NCBI RefSeq assembly: GCF_001632775.1
Contig: NZ_CP015249.1
Span: 1,902,686 to 1,966,685 of the forward strand
Source: Dokdonella koreensis DS-123
GTDB lineage: Bacteria; Pseudomonadota; Gammaproteobacteria; Xanthomonadales; Rhodanobacteraceae
Direction of reading: 5' to 3'
Length of the DNA: 64,000 nucleotides
Position 1 is the stretch's first letter. The number at the start of each line of letters is the position of its first letter. This document shows positions 1 through 14,225 of this stretch, piece by piece. Below the pieces are notes generated by a model. The model saw nothing but the letters and a program-made list of their open reading frames with translations, was not told where the DNA came from and did no database searches. The position numbers and the translations under genes are program-made.

Positions 1-1491
1 TATCGCGGCGACTTCGAGAAGCGTCTCAAGGCGGTGATCGCCCAGCTCAAGAAGGAGCCCAAGGCGATCCTGTTCATCGACGAGATCCACACGATCATCG
101 GCGCCGGCTCGGCCTCCGGAGGCACGATGGATGCGTCCAACCTGATCAAGCCGATGCTGGCGTCGGGCGAGATGCGCTGCATCGGCTCGACCACCTACCA
201 GGAGTTCCGCAGCGTCTTCGAGAAGGACCGCGCGCTGGCGCGCCGCTTCCAGAAGATCGACGTCGTCGAGCCGACCGTGGCCGACAGCGTCGAGATCCTG
301 AAGGGCCTGAAGTCGCGGTTCGAGGAACACCACAACGTCCAGTACACGGTCGAGGCGCTCAAGGCGGCGGTGGACCTGTCGGTCCGCCACATCGCCGACC
401 GGCTGCTGCCCGACAAGGCGATCGACGTCATCGACGAGGCCGGCGCGCGCCAGCGGCTGCTGCCCGCCGGCGAGCGCAGCGGCACCGTGGACGTGCCGGA
501 GATCGAGTTCATCGTCGCCCGGATGGCGCGGATCCCGCCCAAGCAGGTGTCCGCCTCCGATCGCGACGTGCTGCGCAATCTCGACCGCAACCTCAAGATG
601 GTCGTCTTCGGCCAGGATGCGGCGATCGACGCGCTCGCCAGCGCGATCAAGATGGCGCGCTCGGGGCTGGGCAATCCCGACAAGCCGATCGGAAACTTCC
701 TGCTGGCCGGGCCGACCGGTGTCGGCAAGACCGAGGTGACGCGCCAGCTGGCGATGCAGCTCGGTGTCGAGCTGATCCGTTTCGACATGTCCGAGTACAT
801 GGAGGCGCACTCGGTGTCGCGGCTGATCGGCGCCCCCCCGGGCTATGTCGGCTTCGACCAGGGCGGCCTGCTGACCGAGCAGGTGGTCAAGCACCCGCAC
901 TGCGTGCTGCTGCTCGACGAGATCGAGAAGGCGCACCCGGACGTCTACAACATCCTGTTGCAGATCATGGATCGTGGCACGCTGACCGACACCAACGGCC
1001 GCGAGGCGAACTTCAAGAACGTGATCTTGGTCATGACGACCAATGCGGGGGCGCAGACGGCGGCGCGCCGCACGATCGGCTTCGTCGAGCAGAACCATGC
1101 CACCGATGCGATGGAGGTGATCCGCAAGACCTTCACCCCGGAGTTCCGCAACCGGCTCGACGCGGTCGTGCAGTTCACCTCGCTCGACTTCGAGCACATC
1201 CTGCGCGTGGTCGACAAGTTCCTGATCGAGCTGGAGGCCCAGCTGCAGGACAAGCAGGTGTCGCTGTACGTCGATGCCGACGCGCGCCGCTGGCTGGCCG
1301 AGCACGGCTTCGACCCGCAGATGGGTGCGCGGCCGATGGCCCGCGTGATCCAGGAGCACGTCAAGCGCCCGCTGGCCGACGAACTCCTGTTCGGCAAGCT
1401 GGCAGAGGGCGGCAAGGTGCGCTTGTCGGTCGTCGACGGCAAGCTCTCGGTGGAGACCGAGGCGGCCGAGAAGCTGCCGGCGGTGGTCTGA
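1..1491 (+). CDS. clpA: ATP-dependent Clp protease ATP-binding subunit ClpA (5' end outside window)
   Basis: AAA+ unfoldase that feeds substrates into the ClpP peptidase in the cytosol. The frame is open from base 1 (YRGDFEKRLKAVI), so the first ATG at 34 is internal and the N-domain and first Walker A lie upstream. Visible parts: the D1 Walker B (LFIDEIHTIIGAG), the linker, the D2 Walker A (GPTGVGKT), the D2 Walker B (LLLDEIEKAHPDV) and the RNRLD arginine-finger region. The C-terminal D2 small domain is complete, giving 496 visible residues. The middle-domain insertion of ClpB is absent, which favours ClpA. A hairpin with a T-rich tail follows at 1561. Confidence 0.97.
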   Translation, partial: YRGDFEKRLKAVIAQLKKEPKAILFIDEIHTIIGAGSASGGTMDASNLIKPMLASGEMRCIGSTTYQEFRSVFEKDRALARRFQKIDVVEPTVADSVEILKGLKSRFEEHHNVQYTVEALKAAVDLSVRHIADRLLPDKAIDVIDEAGARQRLLPAGERSGTVDVPEIEFIVARMARIPPKQVSASDRDVLRNLDRNLKMVVFGQDAAIDALASAIKMARSGLGNPDKPIGNFLLAGPTGVGKTEVTRQLAMQLGVELIRFDMSEYMEAHSVSRLIGAPPGYVGFDQGGLLTEQVVKHPHCVLLLDEIEKAHPDVYNILLQIMDRGTLTDTNGREANFKNVILVMTTNAGAQTAARRTIGFVEQNHATDAMEVIRKTFTPEFRNRLDAVVQFTSLDFEHILRVVDKFLIELEAQLQDKQVSLYVDADARRWLAEHGFDPQMGARPMARVIQEHVKRPLADELLFGKLAEGGKVRLSVVDGKLSVETEAAEKLPAVV

Positions 1492-1560
1492 GGCAGCGGC
1501 GCGGAACCGGCCGCGAAAGCGGCCGGCCCGGGTCCCGGCGGGTGGTCGGGCGGCGATGTT

Positions 1561-1590
1561 CGCGGCGGCTCGTCCGCCGCGGTTCGTTTT
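1561..1590 (+). terminator. Candidate rho-independent terminator after clpA
   Basis: An 8-bp GC stem (arms 1561-1568 and 1574-1581) with a 5-base loop is followed by the T-rich stretch GTTCGTTTT. It lies 70 bases after the clpA stop and before the next gene, as a terminator for clpA would. A second perfect hairpin with a GAAA loop (arms 1507-1514 and 1519-1526) lies just upstream but has no T tail. Confidence 0.5.
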
Positions 1591-1644
1591 CGGGGAAGAC
1601 CCTTTTTTTCGCGCCCGTCTCGACGGGCGCTTCGAGGAGCACGC

Positions 1645-2577
1645 GTGAACGAGACCGAGCAGAAGTCGATCCTGACCCTCAGCCTGATGGCGGCGTTCGC
1701 CGACGGCGAGAAGAGCCCGCAGGAGCGCGAGCAGATCAAGCGCATCGCCGACACGCTGGCGCAGGAAGGCGCATCCGACCTGCCGGCGCTGTACCAGGAC
1801 GTGCTGCTCCGGCGTGTTTCGTTGCAGTCCGCCGCGGGTGCGCTCACCTCCGAAGGCGCCCGGCAGCTGGCGTTCGAGATGGCGGTCTGCGTGTGTGACG
1901 CCGACGGCGTGCAGTCGGACGGCGAGCGCCGGTTTCTCGAAGAATTGCGCTCGGCGCTGGGGCTCGGCGCGGGCCCGAGCCGCGACTACGTCGGGCGGGC
2001 CGAGGCGATCGCGGCGGTGCCGGTGCAGCCGCCTGCGACGGCCGACCTGGCCTCTACGCTGAGCGATGCCGAACTGGACAAGACCATCCTCGATGCGTCG
2101 ATCCTCAACGGCGCGCTCGAGCTGCTGCCCGAGTCGCTCGCCACCATGGCGATCCTGCCGCTGCAGATGCGGCTGGTCTACCGCGTCGGCAAGTCCTACG
2201 GCTTCGAATTGGATCGCGGGCACATCAAGGATTTCCTGGCGACGGCCGGTGTCGGCCTGACCTCGCAGTACCTGGAGCAGGCGGGCCGCAAATTGATCGG
2301 CGGCCTGCTCGGCGCGATCGGCGGACGGCTCCTGGGCGGCATCGGCAAGCAGGCCGTCAGCTCCGGCATGAGTTTCGCCAGCACCTACGCGCTCGGGCAC
2401 GTCGCCAAGCGCTACTACGCCGGCAACCGCGTGCTGTCGGGACAGATGCTGCGCGAGGCGTTCGAGGGCATGCTCGGCGAGGCGCGCGGGCTGCAATCGC
2501 GCTACCTGCCGCAGATGCAGGCCAAGGCCCAGACCCTGGACGTGGGGCAGATCCTCGATACCGTCCGCCGCGGCTGA
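1645..2577 (+). CDS. TerB-like N-terminal domain joined to a DUF697-like membrane-associated domain
   Basis: Function unknown. Residues 1-105 have two helical repeats with acidic FADGEKSPQE and CDADGVQSDGE motifs, typical of TerB/YebE-type domains, which are thought to bind metal through such clusters. Residues 140-310 resemble DUF697/YcjF, with a hydrophobic glycine-rich segment around 215-255 that could insert in or lie against the membrane. The ATG has a purine-rich sequence upstream (GAGGAGCACGCG). It is a stand-alone gene after the clpA terminator and converges on the DUF488 gene. The domain calls rest on pattern recognition; a role in envelope stress is only a guess. Confidence 0.75.
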   Translation: MNETEQKSILTLSLMAAFADGEKSPQEREQIKRIADTLAQEGASDLPALYQDVLLRRVSLQSAAGALTSEGARQLAFEMAVCVCDADGVQSDGERRFLEELRSALGLGAGPSRDYVGRAEAIAAVPVQPPATADLASTLSDAELDKTILDASILNGALELLPESLATMAILPLQMRLVYRVGKSYGFELDRGHIKDFLATAGVGLTSQYLEQAGRKLIGGLLGAIGGRLLGGIGKQAVSSGMSFASTYALGHVAKRYYAGNRVLSGQMLREAFEGMLGEARGLQSRYLPQMQAKAQTLDVGQILDTVRRG

Positions 2578-2644
2578 TCGCGCCCTGCTTCGCCGGATTC
2601 GCCGGCCGATCAGCGGCGGCCCGCGGCACCGGGCGGCCGGCCCG

Positions 2645-3028
2645 TCAGCGCATTTCGAGCAGGACCTCGCACAGGACCACCGCCTGGTTCTCGGTTTCGT
2701 TGCGGGCGCCGTAGACCAGGGTGATCCGCGCGTCGCCCGCGGCATCGAGCAGGGCGCGCAGGCGGTCGCGCGATGCCGGCGTATCGAGTTCGTTGCGGTA
2801 GCGCTCGCGAAACGCCGGCCAGCGCGTCTGGATGTGGCCGAACCAGCGGATCAGTCCGGCGCTCGGCGCAAGCTCGCGTGCCCATTGGTCGAGCCGGAGC
2901 GCCGCCTTGCTGCGTCCGCGCGGCCAGAACCGGTCGACCAGCACCCGGTAGCCATCGTCCGCGCCGGGTTCGTCGTAGGCGCGACGGATCACGATGCTTC
3001 GCCGCGGCGCTTTCCCGGGGGCGTTCAC
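2645..3028 (-). CDS. DUF488 family protein (YeaO-like)
   Basis: A small protein of 127 residues, close to the usual length of the DUF488/YeaO family, whose biochemical function is not settled. Family features seen: RRAYDEPGADDGYRVLVDRFWPRG near the start, then WARELAPSAGLIRWFGH and a closing TLVYGARNETENQAVVLCEVL. The start chosen is GTG at 3028, because it overlaps the stop of the upstream glycosylase gene as GTGA. Reading further upstream gives only alanine/arginine-rich shadow sequence. It is co-transcribed and probably translationally coupled with the glycosylase. Confidence 0.85.
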   Translation of the reverse strand: MNAPGKAPRRSIVIRRAYDEPGADDGYRVLVDRFWPRGRSKAALRLDQWARELAPSAGLIRWFGHIQTRWPAFRERYRNELDTPASRDRLRALLDAAGDARITLVYGARNETENQAVVLCEVLLEMR

Positions 3029-3738
3029 GGCGCCACGCCGGAGGGCGCGCCCAGCGTGGCCTGTACGCGGCGACGCACGTGCGGCAGCAGGCGGTCTTCG
3101 AACCAGCGGTTGCGCTGCAGCCAGGCGGTATTGCGCGGCGAGGGATGCGGCAACGGCAGATAGCCCGGCGCGTATTCGGCGAAGGCGGCCACGGTTTCCG
3201 TCAACCCGGCCTTGCGCGCCGTGCCGAGGAAATGCCGCTGGGCGTACCCGCCGATCAGCAAGGTCAACTCCACCGCCGGCAGCCGCGCCAGCAGGGCCGG
3301 CAGCCAGAGCTCGGCGCATTCGCGCCGCGGCGGCAGGTCGCCGCCACCGCCCCGGCCCGGGTAGCAGTAACCCATCGGTACGATGGCGACCGCTCCGGGA
3401 TCGTAGAAGCGCGCAGCGTCGAGCGCGAGCCAGTCGCGAAGCCGGCGGCCGCTGGCATCGTCCCAGGGTACGCCGCTGGCATGGACGCGCGCGCTGGGTG
3501 CCTGGCCGACGATCAGCAGGCGTGCCGTGGGGCCGGCTTGCACGACCGGCCGCGGACCGAGCGGGAGCGAGGATGCGCAGACGCGGCAGGCCCGGATTCT
3601 GGCCAGGAGATCGTCCAGGTCGGGTTGGCCGGGCAGGGTGGGCGCCGATGCGAGCGATGCGCTACCGCGCGGGCGCGAATGCCCGGGGGCGCGTCGCCGG
3701 TCGGACGGGGCCGGTGACGGGTGGCCGATCGGCTTCAT
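3025..3738 (-). CDS. Uracil-DNA glycosylase family protein
   Basis: A predicted member of the UDG superfamily, which removes uracil or related bases from DNA. Conserved blocks: the N-terminal C-x-x-C element (IRACRVCA), the GQAPSARVHASGVPWDDASG block around 77-96, which fits UDG motif 1, and the C-terminal LPHPSPRNTAWLQRN block, which fits motif 2. The first 40 residues are low-complexity and may not be translated, so the true start could lie downstream of 3738. It resembles the less studied UDG-like subfamily more than classical Ung. Activity is not demonstrated by sequence alone. Confidence 0.85.
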   Translation of the reverse strand: MKPIGHPSPAPSDRRRAPGHSRPRGSASLASAPTLPGQPDLDDLLARIRACRVCASSLPLGPRPVVQAGPTARLLIVGQAPSARVHASGVPWDDASGRRLRDWLALDAARFYDPGAVAIVPMGYCYPGRGGGGDLPPRRECAELWLPALLARLPAVELTLLIGGYAQRHFLGTARKAGLTETVAAFAEYAPGYLPLPHPSPRNTAWLQRNRWFEDRLLPHVRRRVQATLGAPSGVAP

Positions 3739-3858
3739 CGGTCCAGTTTACGCCCCACGCAGCGGGACCGGCGCCGGAAGCATCCGGCGCCAGCGGCGAC
3801 ATCGCGGGCGACGGAATCCGCCGGCAGCGCAAGGCCGCGCGATGCGCCGCGGCGGCTG

Positions 3859-5751
3859 TCAGACCTCGAGCGAGGCGAGGTCGCCCTTTTCCTCGAGCCA
3901 GGCCTTGCGATCGGACGCGCGCTTCTTGCTGAGCAGCATGTCCATCAGCGGCCGCGTGCCGTCCTCGCCGTCACCGACGGTCAACTGGACCAGGCGGCGC
4001 GTGTCGGGATTGATCGTCGATTCGCGCAATTGCGAGGGATTCATCTCGCCCAGGCCCTTGAAGCGGGTCACGCTGACCGTGCCGCGGATCTTCTCGCGCT
4101 CGATCTTCTCGAGCATCGCGTCGCGCTCGCTCTCGTCGAGGCAGTAGAACATCTGCTTGCCCACGTCCACGCGAAACAGCGGCGGCATCGCGACGAAGAC
4201 GTGGCCGCGGCGCACCAGCGCCGGGAAGTGGCGCAGGAACAGCGCGGAGAGCAAGGTGGCGATGTGCAGGCCGTCCGAGTCGGCGTCGGCCAGGATGCAG
4301 ACCTTGCCGTAGCGCAGGCCGGCCAGGTCGTCCTTGCCCGGATCGCAGCCGATCGCCACCGCCAGGTCGTGCACTTCCTGCGAGGCCAGCACGCTGGTCG
4401 ACTCCACTTCCCAGGTGTTGAGGATCTTGCCGCGCAGCGGCAGGATCGCCTGGAAATCCTTGTCGCGCGCCTGGCGCGCCGAGCCACCGGCCGAATCGCC
4501 TTCGACGAGGAACAACTCGGTGCGCGACAGGTCGCTCGACGCGCAATCGGCGAGCTTGCCGGGCAGGGCCGGTCCCTGGGTCACCTTCTTGCGGACGATC
4601 TGCTTCTCGGCCTTGAGCCGGAGCGCGGCGCGCTCGATCGCCAGCTGCGCGATCTTCTCGCCGATCGCCACGTGCTGGTTGAGGTACAGCGAGAAGCCGT
4701 CATGGGCCGCGTTCTCGACCAGGCCGGCGGCATCGCGCGAGGACAGGCGCTCCTTGGTCTGGCCGGAGAACTGCGGCTCCTGCATGCGCAGCGACAGCAC
4801 GAAGCTCAGCCGGTCCCAGACATCCTCGGGCGCGAGCTTGACGCCGCGCGGCAGCAGGTTGCGGAAATCGCAGAACTCGCGCAGCGCATTGGTCAGGCCG
4901 GTGCGCAGTCCGTTGACGTGGGTGCCGCCCTGCGCGGTCGGGATCAGGTTGACGTAGCTTTCCTGCGTCAGCTCGCCCTCGGGCAGCCAGGCGAGGGCGA
5001 AGTCGACCGCGCTCTTCTCGCGCTGCTGCGCGCCGACGTAGAGCTCCTCCGGCAGCCGCTCGGCGTCGCCGACCATCGAGCGCAGGTAGTCGCGCAGGCC
5101 GTCCTCGTAGAACCATTCCTCCTTTTCACCGCTGGCCTCGTCGGAAAGACGCACGGTCAGGCCGGCGCAGAGCACCGCCTTGGCGCGCAGCACGTGCTTG
5201 AGCCGGGACAGCGAGATCTTCGGCGAGTCGAAGTACTTGGGGTCCGGCCAGAAGCGCACCGTGGTACCGGTCTGCTTCTTGGCGACGGAGCCGACCACGG
5301 CCAGCTCGCTGGCCCGGTCGCCGTCCTTGAAGTCCATGCGGTAGACCTGGCCTTCGCGCCGGATCGTGACCTCGACGCGCTGCGACAGCGCGTTGACGAC
5401 CGAGACGCCCACGCCGTGGAGGCCGCCGGAGAACTGGTAGTTGCGATTGGAGAACTTGCCGCCGGCATGCAGCCGCGTCAGGATCAGTTCGACGCCGGGA
5501 ATGCCTTCCTCCGGATGGATGTCCACCGGCATGCCGCGGCCGTCGTCACCGACCGTCACGGAGCCGTCGGCGTGCACCACGACCTCGATCGTGCGGGCGT
5601 GGCCGGCCAGCGCCTCGTCGACCGAGTTGTCGATGACCTCCTGCGCCAGGTGGTTCGGCCGGGCCGTGTCGGTATACATGCCCGGGCGGCGCTTGACCGG
5701 GTCCAGCCCGGAGAGGACTTCGATGTCGGCGGCGTTGTAGCGGCTGCTCAT
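3859..5751 (-). CDS. parE: DNA topoisomerase IV subunit B
   Basis: ATPase subunit of topoisomerase IV, which with ParC decatenates daughter chromosomes. It has 630 residues, the normal ParE length. The GHKL ATPase domain has DNSVDEALAGH (about 41-51), DDGRGMP and GGLHGVGVSVVNALS. The Toprim motifs are EGDSAGGSA (about 417) and DADSDG (about 488), and the C-terminal RFKGLGEMNPSQL block is present. The GyrB-specific insertion is absent and the opening RYNAADIEVLSGLDPVKRRPGMY is ParE-like. The neighbour mdtD is divergent, 91 bases away. Confidence 0.98.
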   Translation of the reverse strand: MSSRYNAADIEVLSGLDPVKRRPGMYTDTARPNHLAQEVIDNSVDEALAGHARTIEVVVHADGSVTVGDDGRGMPVDIHPEEGIPGVELILTRLHAGGKFSNRNYQFSGGLHGVGVSVVNALSQRVEVTIRREGQVYRMDFKDGDRASELAVVGSVAKKQTGTTVRFWPDPKYFDSPKISLSRLKHVLRAKAVLCAGLTVRLSDEASGEKEEWFYEDGLRDYLRSMVGDAERLPEELYVGAQQREKSAVDFALAWLPEGELTQESYVNLIPTAQGGTHVNGLRTGLTNALREFCDFRNLLPRGVKLAPEDVWDRLSFVLSLRMQEPQFSGQTKERLSSRDAAGLVENAAHDGFSLYLNQHVAIGEKIAQLAIERAALRLKAEKQIVRKKVTQGPALPGKLADCASSDLSRTELFLVEGDSAGGSARQARDKDFQAILPLRGKILNTWEVESTSVLASQEVHDLAVAIGCDPGKDDLAGLRYGKVCILADADSDGLHIATLLSALFLRHFPALVRRGHVFVAMPPLFRVDVGKQMFYCLDESERDAMLEKIEREKIRGTVSVTRFKGLGEMNPSQLRESTINPDTRRLVQLTVGDGEDGTRPLMDMLLSKKRASDRKAWLEEKGDLASLEV

Positions 5752-5842
5752 GAACGGTCGGGGCTACGGCGAAGCCGGGCAGGATGGGCATAGCGGGCGG
5801 CGGGGTCAAGACGGCGCCGGACGAATCGATCATCATGGCGCG

Positions 5843-7246
5843 ATGAACCCATCGCCGCCGCGTGATTCGCTGCTCTGGCTGGTCGCCATCGCGGTGTTCA
5901 TGCAGATGCTCGACACCACGATCGTCAATACCGCCCTGCCGGCCATGGCGCGCGGATTGGGGGAGTCGCCGCTGCGCATGCAGGCGGTCGTGATCGCCTA
6001 TTCGCTGACTGTCGCGATCCTGATCCCGGCGTCGGGCTGGCTGGCCGACCGGTTCGGCACCCGCGCGGTGTTCCTGGCCGCGATCGTCCTGTTCACGCTC
6101 GGCTCGCTCGGCTGCGCCTTGTCGCAGAGCCTCGCCCAGATCGTCGGCGCACGCATCGTCCAGGGCATCGGCGGGGCGATGCTGCTGCCGGTCGGCCGGC
6201 TGGCGGTACTGAGGACGTTTCCCGGCGCCGGCTTCCTGCGCGCGATGAGCCTGGTGACGATGCCCGGACTGGCCGGCCCGATGATCGGGCCCACGCTCGG
6301 CGGCTGGCTGGTGGAGGCCGCCTCGTGGCATTGGATCTTCCTGATCAACCTGCCGATGGGCCTCGTCGGGCTGGTCTGGGCCGTGCGGGTGATGCCGGAC
6401 CTGCGCGGCGAGCCGGGGCGCCGCTTCGACCTGGGCGGCTACGTCCTGCTGGCGACGGGCATGGTCGCGGTGCTGCTGGCGCTGGACGGCCTGCCGCTGC
6501 GGCGGGGCGGCTACGGCGTGCTGTGCGGCCTGTTCGGGGTCGGCGTGCTGGCGATCCTCGCCTACGCCCGCCATGCCCGCCGGTCCACCCAGCCGCTGTT
6601 CCCGCCGGCACTGCTCGACGTTCGCCTGTTTCGCGTCGGGGTATCGGGCAACCTGGTCTCGCGGCTCGGCAGCAGCGGCATGCCGTTCCTGATCCCGCTG
6701 CTGCTGCAGGTCGCGCTCGGCTACTCGGCACTGCAGGCGGGGTTGATGATGATTCCGGTCGCGGCGGCCAGCATGTTCATCAAGCGCCCGGCGGTGTGGC
6801 TGATCGGCCGCTACGGCTACCGCAACGTATTGGTGGTCAATACCTTCCTGGTCGGCCTGGCGATGGCGAGCTTCGGCCTGATCGGGCCCGGGCATCCGGT
6901 GTGGCTGCTGGTGGTGCAGTTCGCCGCTTTCGGGGCGGTCAACTCGTTGCAGTTCACCGCCATGAACACGGTGGCGCTGCGTGATCTCAAGGGAACCCTG
7001 GCCAGCAGCGGCAACAGCGCCTTGTCGATGGTGATGATGCTGTCGATGAGCCTCGGCGTCGCGATCGCCAGCGGACTGCTGGCGTTCTTCTCCGGATTGT
7101 CCGTGGCGGGCGGTGAGGTGTCGGTGCTGGCGGGCTTCCAGGCGACGTTCGTCTGTATCGGGCTGCTCAGCGCGTTGTCGGCCGCGATCTTCTGGCGGCT
7201 CGGGGACGATGCCGTTCGGGCGCCGCAGGCGCCGATCGACGTCTAG
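5843..7246 (+). CDS. mdtD: MFS multidrug transporter, MdtD/EmrB type
   Basis: A 467-residue inner-membrane major facilitator of the drug/proton antiporter DHA2 family with about 14 hydrophobic segments. It opens with FMQMLDTTIVNTALPAMA, a hallmark of this group. It then carries SGWLADRFGTRAVF (motif A), GGAMLLPVGRL (motif C-like), SWHWIFLINLPMG and LASSGNSALSMVMMLSMSLG, matching E. coli MdtD closely from memory. The start at 5843 gives the family N-terminus; an upstream in-frame ATG at 5750 would add unlikely sequence. It is not in an operon with mdtABC here. Substrate unknown. Confidence 0.92.
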   Translation: MNPSPPRDSLLWLVAIAVFMQMLDTTIVNTALPAMARGLGESPLRMQAVVIAYSLTVAILIPASGWLADRFGTRAVFLAAIVLFTLGSLGCALSQSLAQIVGARIVQGIGGAMLLPVGRLAVLRTFPGAGFLRAMSLVTMPGLAGPMIGPTLGGWLVEAASWHWIFLINLPMGLVGLVWAVRVMPDLRGEPGRRFDLGGYVLLATGMVAVLLALDGLPLRRGGYGVLCGLFGVGVLAILAYARHARRSTQPLFPPALLDVRLFRVGVSGNLVSRLGSSGMPFLIPLLLQVALGYSALQAGLMMIPVAAASMFIKRPAVWLIGRYGYRNVLVVNTFLVGLAMASFGLIGPGHPVWLLVVQFAAFGAVNSLQFTAMNTVALRDLKGTLASSGNSALSMVMMLSMSLGVAIASGLLAFFSGLSVAGGEVSVLAGFQATFVCIGLLSALSAAIFWRLGDDAVRAPQAPIDV

Positions 7247-7257
7247 CCCAGGCCGGC

Positions 7258-7860
7258 TCAGGTGCGGGCGATCGCCTCGGGCCGCCGGGCGCCGGCGAAC
7301 CGTCGCGCCCAGTACGTCTGTTCGAGGCTGTCCACGCGTACGACCTTGCCGGCCGAGGGCGCATGGATGAAACGGCCCTCGGCGACGTAGATCCCGACGT
7401 GCGAGATGCGCTTGCCGGCAATGCGGAAGAACACCAGGTCGCCGGGCTGCATGTCGCGGCGGTCGATCGTGTCGCCGACCCGGAACTGCGCGGCGGAGCC
7501 GGCCGGCAGGCTGACGCCCAGGGCATGCTGGAACACGTAGCGGACGAAGCCGCTGCAGTCGAAGCCGGTCTTGGGATTCGAGCCGCCGCGCCGGTAGCGG
7601 ATGTCGCGCAGCTGCTTGGCCAGTGCGATCAGCAGGTGCCCGGGCTTCTCGTCGGCCGTCAGGCCCGCCGATGCCGTTTCGGCAGGTACGGCGACCAGGG
7701 AGGCCTGCAGGACGGCAGGCGGTTCGATCCCCAGCAGCGCTTCCAGGCTGGGACCGCTCGCCCAGTCCACGGTGGATCCCTGCGCAGCGGCCGCCGGCAT
7801 CAGGACCAGCGTCAGCAGGCCTACAGGGAAAAAGCGCAGTCGCGCGGGGTGCTTTCGCAT
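7258..7860 (-). CDS. NlpC/P60 family peptidoglycan endopeptidase, secreted
   Basis: A predicted periplasmic or outer-membrane-facing cysteine peptidase that cuts peptide stems in peptidoglycan. It has 200 residues with an N-terminal signal peptide (FFPVGLLTLVLMPAAAAQ). The C-terminal NlpC/P60 domain has catalytic Cys102 in FDCSGF, His154 in SHVGIYV and His166 in FIHAP. The start at 7860 puts basic residues just before the hydrophobic core; an in-frame ATG at 7896 would add 12 residues. It converges on mdtD with an 11-base gap. Confidence 0.92.
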   Translation of the reverse strand: MRKHPARLRFFPVGLLTLVLMPAAAAQGSTVDWASGPSLEALLGIEPPAVLQASLVAVPAETASAGLTADEKPGHLLIALAKQLRDIRYRRGGSNPKTGFDCSGFVRYVFQHALGVSLPAGSAAQFRVGDTIDRRDMQPGDLVFFRIAGKRISHVGIYVAEGRFIHAPSAGKVVRVDSLEQTYWARRFAGARRPEAIART

Positions 7861-8096
7861 CGGGCGGGGCTCGGCAGGGTGGTGTGGAGAGGCCACCCTT
7901 GCGGCGCGACCGGGACCGACGTTAGCAAAGGCCGCCGGTGCCGTTGTTCATGTGCCGTTAAATGAACCGGCAGGTACAGGCGCCGCGTGCGTCGCCGTGC
8001 CACGGGCCCGGGATGCTGTGGAAAGACAATTGCCGGCGCCGTCAACCCTCGCGGGGCCGGCGCCCAGCCGGTAGAATAGGGTTTTCCTGCGGATAG

Positions 8097-10597
<2,501 letters not shown>

Positions 10598-10645
10598 ACT
10601 ACCATCGCGTCGGGATGCTGGGATCCTAAAGATGGGGGTAGGCTC

Positions 10646-13172
<2,527 letters not shown>

Positions 13173-13181
13173 TACGCCGTC

Positions 13182-13484
13182 GTGCTGCGCTACGCCGCCC
13201 TGCTGCTGCTGATTGCGCTGATCGCGCTACAGGTCAAGCTGTGGACCGGGCAGGGCGGCATGCGCGACATCTGGACGCTCGAGGCGCGCATCGCCGAGCA
13301 GAGGGCCGAGAACGAGAAGCTCAAGGCGCGCAACGACGCCTTGGCGGCGGACGTGGAGGACCTCAAGCACGGGAATGCGGCGGTCGAGGAACGCGCGCGT
13401 TCGGAGCTGGGCCTCATCAAGCCCGGCGAGACCTTCTATCACGTGGTGGAACCGGCCGGCCCGAAGCCGGGCGAGCGCAAGTGA
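13182..13484 (+). CDS. ftsB: Cell division protein FtsB
   Basis: A bitopic divisome protein that works with FtsL and FtsQ. It has 100 residues: one N-terminal membrane helix (about 3-20), then a charged coiled coil (IAEQRAENEKLKARNDALAADVEDLK), then the conserved ERARSELGLIKPGETFYHVV. The GTG start lies 9 bases after the eno stop. The eno-ftsB-ispD order is classical in gammaproteobacteria. Its stop overlaps the ispD start as GTGA. Confidence 0.95.
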   Translation: MLRYAALLLLIALIALQVKLWTGQGGMRDIWTLEARIAEQRAENEKLKARNDALAADVEDLKHGNAAVEERARSELGLIKPGETFYHVVEPAGPKPGERK

Positions 13485-14209
13485 CCGCGGCCGCGCAGGT
13501 CGCCTGCTGGTGCGTGGTGGTCGCCGCCGGGCGCGGCCTGCGTTTCGGTGGCGAGGTCCCCAAGCAGTACGTGCCGATCGACGGCCGGCCATTGCTGGCC
13601 TGGACGCTCGAGCGGCTGGCCGCGCAGCCGCGCATTGCCGGGCTGCTGGTCGTGCTCGCGGAGGCGGACCCGTATTGGCCGGACCTCGACAAGCCGGCCG
13701 GGACGCCGCTGCGCACGGCGACCGGGGGCACGGCCCGGGCCGATTCAGTGCTGGCCGGCCTCGCGGCGCTGCCCGATTCGGTGCGGTCGGACGATTTCGT
13801 GCTCGTGCACGATGCGGCGCGCCCCTGCGTGCGCGCCGCTGACATCGAGCGGCTGATCGACCTGGGCGTACCGGCCGGGGGCGGGCTGCTGGCCGCACCG
13901 CTGCGCGACACGCTCAAGCGCGCCGACGGCGAGCAACGGGTCGGCGCGACCGAACCGCGCGATGCACGCTGGCGCGCGTTCACGCCGCAGCTGTTCCGTC
14001 GGGGCGACCTGTCGGCGGCGCTCGCCGCGGCGCGTGCCGCCGGGATCGAGGCGACCGACGAGGCAATGGCGATGGAGCGCCTGGGCTTCCGGCCGCTGCT
14101 GGTCGAGGGAGCCGACGACAACATCAAGGTGACCACGCCGGCGGACCGAGTGCTGGCCGAGTTCCTGCTGCGGCGGATGGCGCGCGACGCCTCGGCCACG
14201 GTGTCCTGA
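13481..14209 (+). CDS. ispD: 2-C-methyl-D-erythritol 4-phosphate cytidylyltransferase
   Basis: Third step of the MEP isoprenoid pathway, transferring CMP from CTP to MEP. It has 242 residues; the nucleotide-binding loop is [19 protein letters not shown], with later motifs [29 protein letters not shown] and NIKVTTPAD. The GTG start overlaps the ftsB stop by four bases. It is followed after 16 bases by ispF, the next-but-one step. Confidence 0.97.
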   Translation: MTAAAQVACWCVVVAAGRGLRFGGEVPKQYVPIDGRPLLAWTLERLAAQPRIAGLLVVLAEADPYWPDLDKPAGTPLRTATGGTARADSVLAGLAALPDSVRSDDFVLVHDAARPCVRAADIERLIDLGVPAGGGLLAAPLRDTLKRADGEQRVGATEPRDARWRAFTPQLFRRGDLSAALAAARAAGIEATDEAMAMERLGFRPLLVEGADDNIKVTTPADRVLAEFLLRRMARDASATVS

Positions 14210-14225
14210 AGCGAACGGAGAGCGC

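Noticed and set aside
1611-1630. Hairpin GCGCCCGT-CTCG-ACGGGCGC considered as a terminator
   Set aside because: The T-run lies before the stem on the plus strand and becomes an A-run on the minus strand, so it does not fit an intrinsic terminator in either direction. It also abuts the ribosome site of the next gene.
3721-5793. Long plus-strand open frame opposite parE
   Set aside because: Antisense shadow; composition (Leu/Ala/Arg/Gln repeats) has no protein-like pattern and parE is certain.
8030-8077. TTGCCG plus TAGAAT upstream of pyrG as a sigma-70 promoter
   Set aside because: The spacing is 36 bases, far from 17. The TAGAAT may be a -10 box, but no acceptable -35 is seen.
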